DNA from: DATARH01 sp035604035
GTDB taxonomy: Bacteria > Pseudomonadota > Alphaproteobacteria > ATCC43930 > CGMCC-115725
Length of the DNA stretch: 16,886 bases
Direction of reading: 5' to 3'
NCBI GenBank assembly: GCA_035604035.1
Contig: DATNJF010000260.1
Location: 1 to 16,886, forward strand
This document shows, in pieces, positions 9,461 to 16,886 of this stretch. The position numbers were made by a program, and so were the translations under genes. Position 1 is the first letter of the stretch, and each line of letters opens with the position of its first letter. The notes under the pieces are model-generated. The model ran no database searches and was not told where the DNA came from. It saw only the letters and a list, made by a program, of their open reading frames with translations.

Positions 9461-9530
9461 CAGAACCTTCTCCAAATCGACGCGACCCTTATATATCAGT
9501 CTATACAGTGCTTTTGCGAGCGGAGGGACG
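9461..9530. promoter_or_regulatory. Divergent promoter region between trpD and the GFA gene
   Basis: This 70-bp gap contains an AT-rich island (about 9490-9507) that stands out against the GC-rich surroundings. Rightward, TATACA (9502-9507) is a possible -10 for the GFA gene. Leftward, TATATA/TATAAG on the minus strand is a possible -10 for the trpD operon. Matching -35 boxes are poor on both sides, so start sites are not fixed. The two leftward and rightward elements overlap, so the transcripts could compete. No attenuator or Trp-rich leader is visible ahead of trpD, unlike trpE(G). Confidence 0.35.
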
Positions 9531-10028
9531 ATGAGCGCCCCAGGGAACGCCAACGGGAACCTCGAAGGCGGCTGCGCCTGCGGCGCGATACGCTACCGAC
9601 TGACCAACACGCCGATGATCGTCCATGCCTGCCATTGCCGCGATTGCCAGAAGCAGTCCGGCAGCGCCTTTGTCATCAATCTGTGGATCGAGCGCAAATT
9701 CGTCGAGCCGAGCGGCGCCGAGCCGGTGGCGTTCCGCGTGCCGCCAGGCAGTAGCGGCAAACCGCATGACATCTTTCGCTGTCCGAAATGCGGCACGGCG
9801 CTCTGGAGCAAGTACCATGCGGCGCCGGGCGACACCGTGTTGTTACGCGCCGGCACGCTCGACCAACCGGAGGCGATTAAGCCCGACGTCCACATTTTCA
9901 CCCGCAGCCAGGTGCCGTGGCTCCAGCTGCCGAAGAGCGCCCGCGTCTTCCCGGCGTTCTATAAGTTCGAAGAGGTATGGCCTCCGGAAAGCCTGGAGCG
10001 CTGGCAGGCCATTGTTGCTGGGAGTTAG
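9531..10028 (+). CDS. GFA-type zinc-binding protein (DUF636 / glutathione-dependent formaldehyde-activating family)
   Basis: A 165-residue protein with the CENP-V/GFA zinc fold. The metal-binding cysteines are all present: C15-A-C17 in the first strand, C34-H-C36-R-D-C39 in the second cluster, and C84-P-K-C87 in the third. The family includes Gfa, which was reported to speed glutathione-formaldehyde adduct formation, but most members have no proven activity, so only the fold is claimed. Start ATG 9531 has GGAGGG just upstream, and the family-type N-terminus begins there; the frame stays open far upstream but this is an antisense shadow of trpD. It lies between two tryptophan transcription units, sharing a 70-bp divergent region with trpD. 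I see no functional link to tryptophan synthesis. Confidence 0.85.
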   Translation: MSAPGNANGNLEGGCACGAIRYRLTNTPMIVHACHCRDCQKQSGSAFVINLWIERKFVEPSGAEPVAFRVPPGSSGKPHDIFRCPKCGTALWSKYHAAPGDTVLLRAGTLDQPEAIKPDVHIFTRSQVPWLQLPKSARVFPAFYKFEEVWPPESLERWQAIVAGS

Positions 10029-10034
10029 CCCGCG

Positions 10035-10063
10035 TTGCGGCGAACCAGCAGTCCTGCTACAAT
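10035..10063 (+). promoter_or_regulatory. Sigma-70-type promoter of the trpL-trpE(G) transcript
   Basis: TTGCGG (10035-10040), a 17-base spacer and TACAAT (10058-10063) form a good housekeeping promoter, starting seven bases after the GFA stop codon. The expected start site, about seven bases past the -10, falls on or beside the A of the trpL ATG at 10070. The leader transcript would then have essentially no 5' untranslated region, as described for Sinorhizobium meliloti trpL. Confidence 0.7.
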
Positions 10064-10069
10064 CCGCGC

Positions 10070-10114
10070 ATGATCGCGTTTTCGCCCGTCACAATCTGGT
10101 GGTGGCCCGTCTAG
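10070..10114 (+). CDS. trpL: trp leader peptide
   Basis: A 14-codon frame encoding MIAFSPVTIWWWPV, with three consecutive Trp codons at 10097-10105, then TAG. It has the same length and the same IWWW core at the same place as the S. meliloti leader peptide as I recall it. There is no Shine-Dalgarno sequence, and the promoter -10 ends seven bases before the ATG, so the mRNA is probably leaderless. Its role is to make the ribosome report charged tRNA-Trp: stalling at the Trp codons lets the antiterminator form and trpE(G) be transcribed. In S. meliloti the freed peptide and the terminated leader RNA also act in trans; whether that holds here is unknown. Confidence 0.88.
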   Translation: MIAFSPVTIWWWPV

Positions 10115-10146
10115 TCCAGGCGGCCATTTCTGTCATGTTCCGTATA

Positions 10147-10178
10147 GGCCGCCTCGGAAACCCGGGCGGCCTTTGTCA
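10147..10178 (+). terminator. Intrinsic terminator of the trp attenuator
   Basis: A 7-bp all-GC stem, GGCCGCC (10147-10153) with GGCGGCC (10165-10171), encloses an 11-base loop in which GG and CC can pair further. It is followed by TTTGTCATAT. The U-tract is short (three U, then mixed), so termination may be partial, which suits an attenuator. Confidence 0.7.
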
Positions 10179-10232
10179 TATCCGGGCAAGGCAAAGCGGG
10201 TCCCCGAGGCGGTAAGTCGAAAGGGGATACCG

Positions 10233-12401
10233 ATGCAGCGCAAGAGCTTCACTACCGCAGGCGGGATCGCGGTCGAGCGCGAGCTTGTCACGCGCCCCTA
10301 CAGCTCCGCCGATTCCGCGCTCGCCGAGGCGCTCGACAGGAAGCGCGGCGTGCTGTTCTCGTCGAGCTTCGAGTTTCCCGGCCGCTACACCCGCTGGGAC
10401 ATGGGCTTTGTCGATCCGCCGCTGGTGTTCAGCGCGCGTGGCCGCGGTTTCACGGTCGAGGCGCTCAACCCCCGCGGCGAGGTGCTGCTTCCGGCGATCG
10501 CCGACGCGTTGCGGCGCCTCGACTCGGTCGAGCTCGGCGCCACGAGCAACACTAGCATCGGCGGCGTGATCTGCGAGTCGGCAACACGCTTCCCCGAGGA
10601 GCAGCGCAGCCGTCAGCCTTCGGTGTTCTCGGTGCTGCGCGCGCTGATCGCCTTGTTCAAGAGCCCGGAAGACGAGCATCTCGGCTTCTATGGCGCCTTC
10701 GGCTACGACCTCGTCTTCCAGTTCGAGCCGATGCAGCTGCGCCTGCCGCGTCCCGACGATCAGCGCGATCTTGTACTTTACCTGCCTGACGAGATCCTGA
10801 TCGTCGACCACATGCGCCAGCAGGCCTCGCTCTACCGCTACGAGTTCGCGTCCGGCGGCAGATCGACCGCCGGTCTGCCGCGCGCCACGCCGGAGGCCGC
10901 CTACCACCCCGATCTGACGCCAACTGAGCTGCCGCCCGAGAGCGACCACGCGCCCGGCGAATACCCGGCGCTGGTCGAAAAGGCCAAGCAGGCGTTCAAG
11001 CGCGGCGATCTGTTCGAGGTCGTCCCCGGCCAGCTCTTCACCCGCTCGTGCGCCGACACGCCGAGCACCGTGTTTGAGCGGCTGAAAAAGGCCAATCCGG
11101 CACCCTACGGCGCGCTGATTAATCTCGGCGCCGGCGAGTTTCTTGTCGCCGCGTCGCCGGAAATGTACGTCCGCGTCGAGGGTCGCCGCATCGAGACCTG
11201 CCCGATCAGCGGCACCATCCGCCGCGGCGCCGACCCGCTCGAAGACGCCGACCGCATCCTCGAATTGCTCAACTCCAAGAAGGACGAGAGCGAGCTGACG
11301 ATGTGCACCGACGTCGACCGCAACGACAAATCGCGCGTCTGCGTCGCTGGCAGTGTCAAAGTCATTGGCCGCCGCCAGATCGAGATGTACTCGCGGCTGA
11401 TCCATACCGTCGACCACGTCGAGGGCGAGCTGCGTCCCGAATTCGACGCGCTCGACGGGTTCCTCTCGCATGCCTGGGCGGTGACCGTGACCGGCGCGCC
11501 GAAGCTGTGGGCGATCCGCTTTATCGAAGCCGAGGAGCGCTCGGCGCGGCGCTGGTATGGCGGGGCGATCGGCCGGCTGACCTTCGACGGCAACATGAAC
11601 ACCGGCCTCACGTTGCGCACGATCCGCATGAAGGACGGGGTCGGCGAGGTCCGAGCCGGCGCGACCCTGCTGTTCGACAGCGACCCGGTCGCCGAGGATG
11701 ACGAGTGCCGGCTCAAGGGCTCGGCGCTATTCGTTGCAATTGCCGGCAACCGCGCAGCACCTCCGGCGGCCGTAGCGGCGACGCCGCAATCCGGTCGGGG
11801 GCGCAGGGTGCTGCTGGTCGATCACGAGGACTCGTTCGTCCACACCCTGGCGGGCTACGTTCGCCAGACCGGCGCGGAATGCGTGACCCTGCGCCACGAT
11901 TTCGCCCGCGCTGAACTGGCCGGTGGCCCAGCCCCCGATCTGGTACTGCTGTCGCCCGGCCCCGGTCGTCCGGACGATTTTGCGATGCGCGAGACGCTGG
12001 ATCTGCTGTTGAAGCGTCGCATCCCGATCTTTGGTGTGTGCTTGGGGCTGCAGGGGATCGTCGAATATTTCGGCGGCGCGCTCGATGTGCTCGATGTGCC
12101 GATGCACGGCAAACCCTCGGTAATCAAGGCGTCGGGCAACCGGCTTTTCGGCGGGCTGCCAAGCGAGTTCACGGTCGGCCGCTACCATTCGCTCTACGCG
12201 CGACGCAGCGCCCTGCCGATCGTGCTATCGGTCGCTGCCGAAACCGCCGAGGACGGAGTCATTATGGCGATCGAACATAAATCGCTGCCGATCGCGGCGG
12301 TACAGTTTCACCCGGAGTCGGTGATGACCTCGCCCGGTGCGGTCGGCATGCCAATCATCTCGGCGATGCTCGCGACGCTTTGCGCCGAGCGGGTGACGTA
12401 G
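10233..12401 (+). CDS. trpE(G): Fused anthranilate synthase, TrpE-TrpG
   Basis: A 722-residue protein joining both anthranilate synthase components, which make anthranilate from chorismate and glutamine. Residues 1-505 are the TrpE chorismate-binding part: PISGTIRRGAD (324-334), CTDVDRNDKSRVC (358-370), HTVDHVEGEL (391-400), VTGAPKLWAIRFIE (419-432). A linker of about 20 residues rich in Ala and Pro (507-522) leads to the TrpG glutamine amidotransferase: VDHEDSF (529-535), LSPGPGRPDD (573-582), nucleophile C603 in GVCLGLQ, and H693/E695 in QFHPES. The ATG at 10233 is chosen because AGGGG lies six bases upstream and the attenuator terminator ends before it; an upstream in-frame TTG lies in the terminator. 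Expression is expected to be controlled by trpL attenuation. The stop is six bases from that of convergent ppiD. Confidence 0.95.
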   Translation: MQRKSFTTAGGIAVERELVTRPYSSADSALAEALDRKRGVLFSSSFEFPGRYTRWDMGFVDPPLVFSARGRGFTVEALNPRGEVLLPAIADALRRLDSVELGATSNTSIGGVICESATRFPEEQRSRQPSVFSVLRALIALFKSPEDEHLGFYGAFGYDLVFQFEPMQLRLPRPDDQRDLVLYLPDEILIVDHMRQQASLYRYEFASGGRSTAGLPRATPEAAYHPDLTPTELPPESDHAPGEYPALVEKAKQAFKRGDLFEVVPGQLFTRSCADTPSTVFERLKKANPAPYGALINLGAGEFLVAASPEMYVRVEGRRIETCPISGTIRRGADPLEDADRILELLNSKKDESELTMCTDVDRNDKSRVCVAGSVKVIGRRQIEMYSRLIHTVDHVEGELRPEFDALDGFLSHAWAVTVTGAPKLWAIRFIEAEERSARRWYGGAIGRLTFDGNMNTGLTLRTIRMKDGVGEVRAGATLLFDSDPVAEDDECRLKGSALFVAIAGNRAAPPAAVAATPQSGRGRRVLLVDHEDSFVHTLAGYVRQTGAECVTLRHDFARAELAGGPAPDLVLLSPGPGRPDDFAMRETLDLLLKRRIPIFGVCLGLQGIVEYFGGALDVLDVPMHGKPSVIKASGNRLFGGLPSEFTVGRYHSLYARRSALPIVLSVAAETAEDGVIMAIEHKSLPIAAVQFHPESVMTSPGAVGMPIISAMLATLCAERVT

Positions 12402-12407
12402 CCGCCG

Positions 12408-14297
12408 CTAGAACATCTTATCCAGCACGTCGCGGTGGATGGTGACCGGGTAGCGTTTCTTGAGCGCCCCGGTCAGCTCGCCCACAAGGTCATAGCGGGC
12501 GGCGTTGGTGAGCTCGCTCTGTAGCCCCTTCGCCAGATCGGCTGGGGTCGTGTCGGACGTCTTGATTTCCTTCAGCTGTCCGACATAAGCGCCGGCCGAG
12601 TCGCTGGCGACCACCGTGTCGCCGACTTTAGCGTCGAACAATTTGCCGACGAGCGGCGCCGGCACGGCCGAGCCTGGTTTCGGCCGGCGCGTCAGCGGCG
12701 GCGGCTCAGTCACGGTCAGCTTCTGGTCGGCGGCGGCCTTGGCGAGCGGGGTGCCGGCAGCAACCGCGGCGGCGAGGGCGTCGGCCTCTTTCTTCACCGC
12801 ATCCTGTTTCCGCTCGGTAGCCCACGCGGTGACGACCTGGTCCTTGACCTCGGCGATCGGCTTGGTCCGCGGCGGTGTGACCTTGTCGACATGGACGACA
12901 AAGATCGCGCCGTCCTCGATCGCGGTCACCCGGCTGGTCTCGTTCTCGCCACTCTCGAAAACCAGCTTCAGCACATCCTTCGACGAGACCGGGATCGAGG
13001 CTGGTTTGCCGTCGGGGTCGCGCCCGCCGGCATCTGTCGAGGCGACAGTCGTAACGGTGAGGTGGTACTTGGCCGCGACATCGGCGAGCGAAGCGCCGCC
13101 GGCCAACGCGTCGTCGACCTGTTTGGCGATATGGTCGAGGCGGTCGGCCTCAGCTTCTTGCGTCAGTTCGTCCTTCAGCTGCTGCTTTGCTTCATCGAAG
13201 GTTAGGCTCTTCATCGGCTCGATCTTGGTAACCAGCAGGATATGCCAGCCGAACGAGTCCTTGACCGGTTCGCTCGGCTTATCGAGCGGCAGGTCGAAGG
13301 CGGCATCTGCCAAAGGCTTTGGCAGATCGCTCGCCTTGACGAGGCCGAGATCGATGGTCTGCGGGTCTTGGCCGGCGACGGTCGTCGCAACCTTGGTGAA
13401 GTCCTGACCGGCGGCAAGCGCGTCCTCGACGGCTTTGGCCTTGTCCTCGCTCGTCGCCAGGATTTGCCGAATTTGCCGCTGCTCGGGGATGGCGAGGTCG
13501 TCCTTGCGTTCCTTATAGGCTGCCTTGAGGTCGTCGTCGGAAACGTTGATCTCGCTCGCGAGATCGGCAATCCCAAGGCTCGCTAGCGTAAAGCTCCGGT
13601 ACTCCTCCGCCTTGAATATATCCGAGTGTGTTTCGTAGAATTTCTGCAGGTCGTCGTCGCTCGGCGTGCCGACCCCCGTTGCGGCGGCGAGCGGGATCGC
13701 GACAACGTCGGCGACCCGGGTCTCGCTGCGATAGCGGTAGATCGTATCGATGACCGGGGCAGGAATCCGCACCCCGGCGGTCAGCGCCTGGAGTAGATCC
13801 CCACGCGGGACCTCGGCCCGCAGCTTCGCCACCAGACCCTCCTCGGTCATCCGGTACATGGCCAGGATCTGGGTGAACTGGTCGTGGTTGAACCGCCCGT
13901 CGGGCCCGACAAAGGCAGGGTTCGAGGTGATTGCTGAGCGGATCACGTCGTCCGACAAGTCGAGCCGGAGGTGTGTATCCTCCTGGTCGAGCAGGCTATC
14001 GTCGATCAGCTTGTCGAGCACTGCGTCCGGAATGCCAAGCAGCTTGATCTGCGCCGAGTCGATGGACCCGCCGAACTGCGCGCGCAGCCGCTCGACGGTC
14101 GGTTTCAACGCGGCCTGAAACTGATCGGCGCGGACTTCACGGTCGCCCACGCTGGCGACGATCGCGTCTGGTGCCCCCTTGTCCTGGGAAAACGGTGAGC
14201 GGGTATAGATGCCCCAAGAGGCGAAGGACAGGATCAATAATCCGAACAACACCTTGATGATGACGCCGCCCGCTCGCGTGCGGATCGCTTGCAACAT
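12408..14297 (-). CDS. ppiD: PpiD-type periplasmic folding chaperone with parvulin-like domain
   Basis: A 629-residue protein with a basic N-terminus, one membrane anchor (about residues 12-30), a SurA/PpiD N-terminal chaperone region (35-190) and a parvulin-like domain ending in FGWHILLVTKIEP (about 274-362). A long charged C-terminal region follows. This is the PpiD layout: inner-membrane anchored, acting in the periplasm near the Sec translocon on newly exported proteins. The stretch that normally reads like RxxHIL at the start of the parvulin active site is RQIRQIL here, without the His, so prolyl isomerase activity is doubtful; the E. coli PpiD parvulin domain is likewise reported inactive. 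There is no clear Shine-Dalgarno before ATG 14297. The gene is divergent from tpiA and close to secG, which fits a Sec-linked role. Confidence 0.88.
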   Translation of the reverse strand: MLQAIRTRAGGVIIKVLFGLLILSFASWGIYTRSPFSQDKGAPDAIVASVGDREVRADQFQAALKPTVERLRAQFGGSIDSAQIKLLGIPDAVLDKLIDDSLLDQEDTHLRLDLSDDVIRSAITSNPAFVGPDGRFNHDQFTQILAMYRMTEEGLVAKLRAEVPRGDLLQALTAGVRIPAPVIDTIYRYRSETRVADVVAIPLAAATGVGTPSDDDLQKFYETHSDIFKAEEYRSFTLASLGIADLASEINVSDDDLKAAYKERKDDLAIPEQRQIRQILATSEDKAKAVEDALAAGQDFTKVATTVAGQDPQTIDLGLVKASDLPKPLADAAFDLPLDKPSEPVKDSFGWHILLVTKIEPMKSLTFDEAKQQLKDELTQEAEADRLDHIAKQVDDALAGGASLADVAAKYHLTVTTVASTDAGGRDPDGKPASIPVSSKDVLKLVFESGENETSRVTAIEDGAIFVVHVDKVTPPRTKPIAEVKDQVVTAWATERKQDAVKKEADALAAAVAAGTPLAKAAADQKLTVTEPPPLTRRPKPGSAVPAPLVGKLFDAKVGDTVVASDSAGAYVGQLKEIKTSDTTPADLAKGLQSELTNAARYDLVGELTGALKKRYPVTIHRDVLDKMF

Positions 14298-14336
14298 GAT
14301 TGGCTGACCGTGTCGTCATTTCCGGGCGGCGATGGC

Positions 14337-14350
14337 GCGGGTTGACCCGC
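14337..14350. promoter_or_regulatory. Inverted repeat in the ppiD-tpiA intergenic region
   Basis: GCGGGT (14337-14342) and ACCCGC (14345-14350) are perfect 6-base arms around TG, within the 142-bp gap between divergent ppiD and tpiA. The repeat contains TTGACC (14342-14347), a possible -35 for tpiA; the matching -10 17 bases on (GATCGT) is poor. It could be an operator covering the -35 or just a GC-rich coincidence. Confidence 0.3.
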
Positions 14351-14439
14351 CCAAACGCCGGTGTGATCGTAGCCGCCGATGATAGAGAGCGGTCGGCGGG
14401 GCCGCAACCATCGGCCCGTCGCCTGCCAAAGGATGCCCG

Positions 14440-15177
14440 ATGGCTGCGCGCAGAAACCTCGTCGCCGGCAATTGGAAGATGAACGGGCTCAAGTCGGATG
14501 GGCTCCCCCTGGCGCGCGACATCGCCGCGCGCGCGGCGGCCGCCGGGACGCCGGGCTGCGACTTGCTGGTTTGCCCTCCGGCGACGCTCGTCGCGGCGGT
14601 CGGCGAGGTGCTGTCGGGCAGCATCGTCGCGCTGGGCGGCCAGGATTGCGCCCCCGCCGAGAAGGGCGCCTATACCGGTGACATCAGTGCCGAGATGTTG
14701 AGGGATGCCGGCTGCACCCATGTCATCCTCGGCCATTCCGAGCGCCGCCACGGCCATGGCGAGAGCGACGCCGACATCCGCGCTAAAGTTGCCGCCGCGT
14801 GGCGGGCTGGGCTGGTCGCCATCCTCTGTGTCGGCGAGACCCGCGCCGAGCGCGAGGCTGGGAGGGCGCGAGCCGTCGTCTCCGGTCAGATTGCTGGCTC
14901 GCTGGCCGAAGGGGCCGATGCCGCGAGGCTGGTCATTGCCTATGAGCCGGTCTGGGCGATTGGCACCGGACTTACCCCGACGCTCGTGGATATCGAGGAA
15001 ATCCACCGAGCCATCCGGGCCGACATTCCCGTCGGCACTCGCATCCTCTACGGCGGCTCGGTCAATCCCAAGAACGCCGCTGAAATCCTCGCCCTCGGCG
15101 AGGTCGACGGCGCCCTGGTTGGCGGTGCCAGCCTCAAGGCCGAAGATTTCTGGGCGATCGCCCAGGCTTGCGGCTAA
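14440..15177 (+). CDS. tpiA: Triosephosphate isomerase
   Basis: A 245-residue TIM barrel that interconverts dihydroxyacetone phosphate and glyceraldehyde 3-phosphate in glycolysis and gluconeogenesis. All catalytic residues are visible: N11 and K13 in GNWKMN, H99 in ILGHSERR, and E169 in AYEPVWAIGTG with loop 6 right behind it. The phosphate-binding YGGSV (204-208) and LVGGASL (226-232) are also present. Length is normal. ATG 14440 follows AAAGGA by six bases and gives the standard N-terminus. secG starts 49 bases after the stop, so the two are likely cotranscribed. Confidence 0.97.
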   Translation: MAARRNLVAGNWKMNGLKSDGLPLARDIAARAAAAGTPGCDLLVCPPATLVAAVGEVLSGSIVALGGQDCAPAEKGAYTGDISAEMLRDAGCTHVILGHSERRHGHGESDADIRAKVAAAWRAGLVAILCVGETRAEREAGRARAVVSGQIAGSLAEGADAARLVIAYEPVWAIGTGLTPTLVDIEEIHRAIRADIPVGTRILYGGSVNPKNAAEILALGEVDGALVGGASLKAEDFWAIAQACG

Positions 15178-15226
15178 TGGTGTCGGCCGCTAGCCAGAAC
15201 ACCGCGAACCGCTTACAAGACCGGCC

Positions 15227-15562
15227 ATGATCGTCCTGCTGTTCATCATCCACGTCAGCATCGCGTTGGCGCTGGTCGGGTCCATTCTCTTGCAGAAGAG
15301 CGAGGGCGGCGCGCTCGGCATGGGCGGTGGCGGCATGTCCGGTTTCATGACCGGCCGTTCGACCTCCAACCTTTTGACTCGCACGACGGCAATTCTCGCC
15401 GGCGCGTTCTTCCTGACCAGCGTGGCGCTGGTCGTGCTCAATAATCGCAGCGGGGCGCCGCATTCGCTGCTCAATCAGGGCGCGCCCCCGACCCAGGAAA
15501 TGCCGACGCCAACACCGCCCCCCGCGCCGCCGGCTGAGCCCGGCGCGCCGCTGCAAAAGTAG
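15227..15562 (+). CDS. secG: Preprotein translocase subunit SecG
   Basis: A 111-residue membrane protein. Two hydrophobic helices (about residues 2-22 and 52-71) are joined by the Gly-rich loop LLQKSEGGALGMGGGGMSGF, the recognisable SecG signature, followed by GRSTSNLLTRTT. SecG is the small subunit of the SecYEG channel and helps SecA-driven export across the inner membrane. The C-terminal tail from about residue 83 is rich in Pro and Ala and probably disordered, as is common in alphaproteobacterial SecG. The start ATG 15227 fits the family N-terminus, but its ribosome binding site is weak. It lies between tpiA and pyrG, a common alphaproteobacterial order. Confidence 0.93.
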   Translation: MIVLLFIIHVSIALALVGSILLQKSEGGALGMGGGGMSGFMTGRSTSNLLTRTTAILAGAFFLTSVALVVLNNRSGAPHSLLNQGAPPTQEMPTPTPPPAPPAEPGAPLQK

Positions 15563-15739
15563 GGCGAATCGCTCGAAACCAAGGTTTTGCGCGTGTTTCG
15601 TTTCGGATGAACCGGTGCCTCGCCCGCCCTTACCCCAGATTGCGCTCTCGACAATCTCCGGCTGATTATGCGACGGCTGACGTAACCCTTTGATTTAATG
15701 GCCGTTGATTTCGACAAGTCGGCTTCGCGCGTTTCCCAT

Positions 15740-15767
15740 TCGACACCGCGCCAGCTTGCTGTACATT
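15740..15767 (+). promoter_or_regulatory. Possible pyrG promoter in the secG-pyrG gap
   Basis: The 213-bp gap 15563-15775 has no gene I can support. TCGACA (15740-15745), 16 bases and TACATT (15762-15767) resemble a sigma-70 promoter, which would start transcription about 15774, two bases before the pyrG ATG. Two copies of TTGATTT (15690-15696 and 15705-15711) lie upstream. No clear secG terminator is visible. Confidence 0.3.
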
Positions 15768-15775
15768 GAAAGTCC

Positions 15776-16886
<1,111 letters not shown>

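Larger units (their letters stand above)
10070..10178 (+). ncRNA. trp attenuator leader RNA (rnTrpL-like)
   Basis: The alternative pairings can be read directly. Segment 1, TGGCC (10103-10107, overlapping the last Trp codon), can pair with GGCCA (10122-10126). Segment 2, GGCGGCC (10119-10125), can pair with segment 3, GGCCGCC (10147-10153), as antiterminator. Segment 3 can instead pair with segment 4, GGCGGCC (10165-10171), as terminator. Segments 2 and 4 are the same heptamer, so the switch is a clean exchange of partners. If termination occurs near 10178, the released RNA would be about 109 nt. Its existence as a stable small RNA is inferred from S. meliloti, not shown here. Confidence 0.75.

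Noticed and set aside
10173..10232. TTG start 20 codons upstream for trpE(G)
   Set aside because: It lies within the attenuator terminator and has no ribosome binding site; ATG 10233 has AGGGG at good spacing.
10176..11471. A 431-codon minus-strand frame opposite trpE(G)
   Set aside because: A shadow frame: it would also cross the trp attenuator and shows no domain.
15570..15600. AAACC-AA-GGTTT as a secG terminator
   Set aside because: The loop would be two bases and the stem is weak, with no clear U-tract.

Overview
The window is 16.9 kb of GC-rich chromosomal DNA with densely packed genes and the codon usage of an alphaproteobacterium. The best taxonomic clues are the fused anthranilate synthase trpE(G), preceded by a leader peptide with three tandem Trp codons (known from Sinorhizobium/Rhizobium and Azospirillum), the trpD-trpC-moaC-moeA block, and the ppiD/tpiA/secG/pyrG neighbourhood. 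I place it in Hyphomicrobiales or Rhodospirillales and cannot go further. I saw no mobile element, CRISPR array, tRNA or rRNA.

Layout. 1-43 (-): first codons of an unidentified gene. 300-641 (+): small lipoprotein. 646-1527 (-): EamA/DMT transporter, divergent from an operon at 1641-4103 (+) that encodes a ThDP-dependent enzyme, a DUF6614-like protein and a cupin. A 7-bp-arm palindrome lies in that divergent gap. 4108-4452 (-): ABM-fold protein, divergent from a D-2-hydroxyacid dehydrogenase/GlcD-type flavoprotein (4539-5960, +). 5957-9460 (-): trpD, a single reading frame holding TrpC and MoaC, and moeA. 9531-10028 (+): GFA zinc-binding protein. 10035-12401 (+): promoter, trpL leader peptide, attenuator and trpE(G). 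12408-14297 (-): PpiD-type chaperone. 14440-16886 (+): tpiA, secG and the 5' two thirds of pyrG.

How the genes work together. TrpE(G), TrpD and the TrpC half of the fused protein supply three consecutive enzyme functions from chorismate to indole-3-glycerol phosphate. MoaC and MoeA belong to molybdenum cofactor synthesis. TpiA, SecG and PyrG are housekeeping. The 1641-4103 operon looks like an uncharacterised catabolic or modifying pathway.

Most notable observations: (1) TrpC and MoaC are joined in frame with no stop and no canonical MoaC start, the codon at the MoaC Met1 position being CTG; (2) a complete, probably leaderless trp attenuator; (3) an uncharacterised ThDP/DUF6614/cupin operon with a palindromic operator candidate; (4) all four convergent gene pairs end within 6 nt of each other or overlap.
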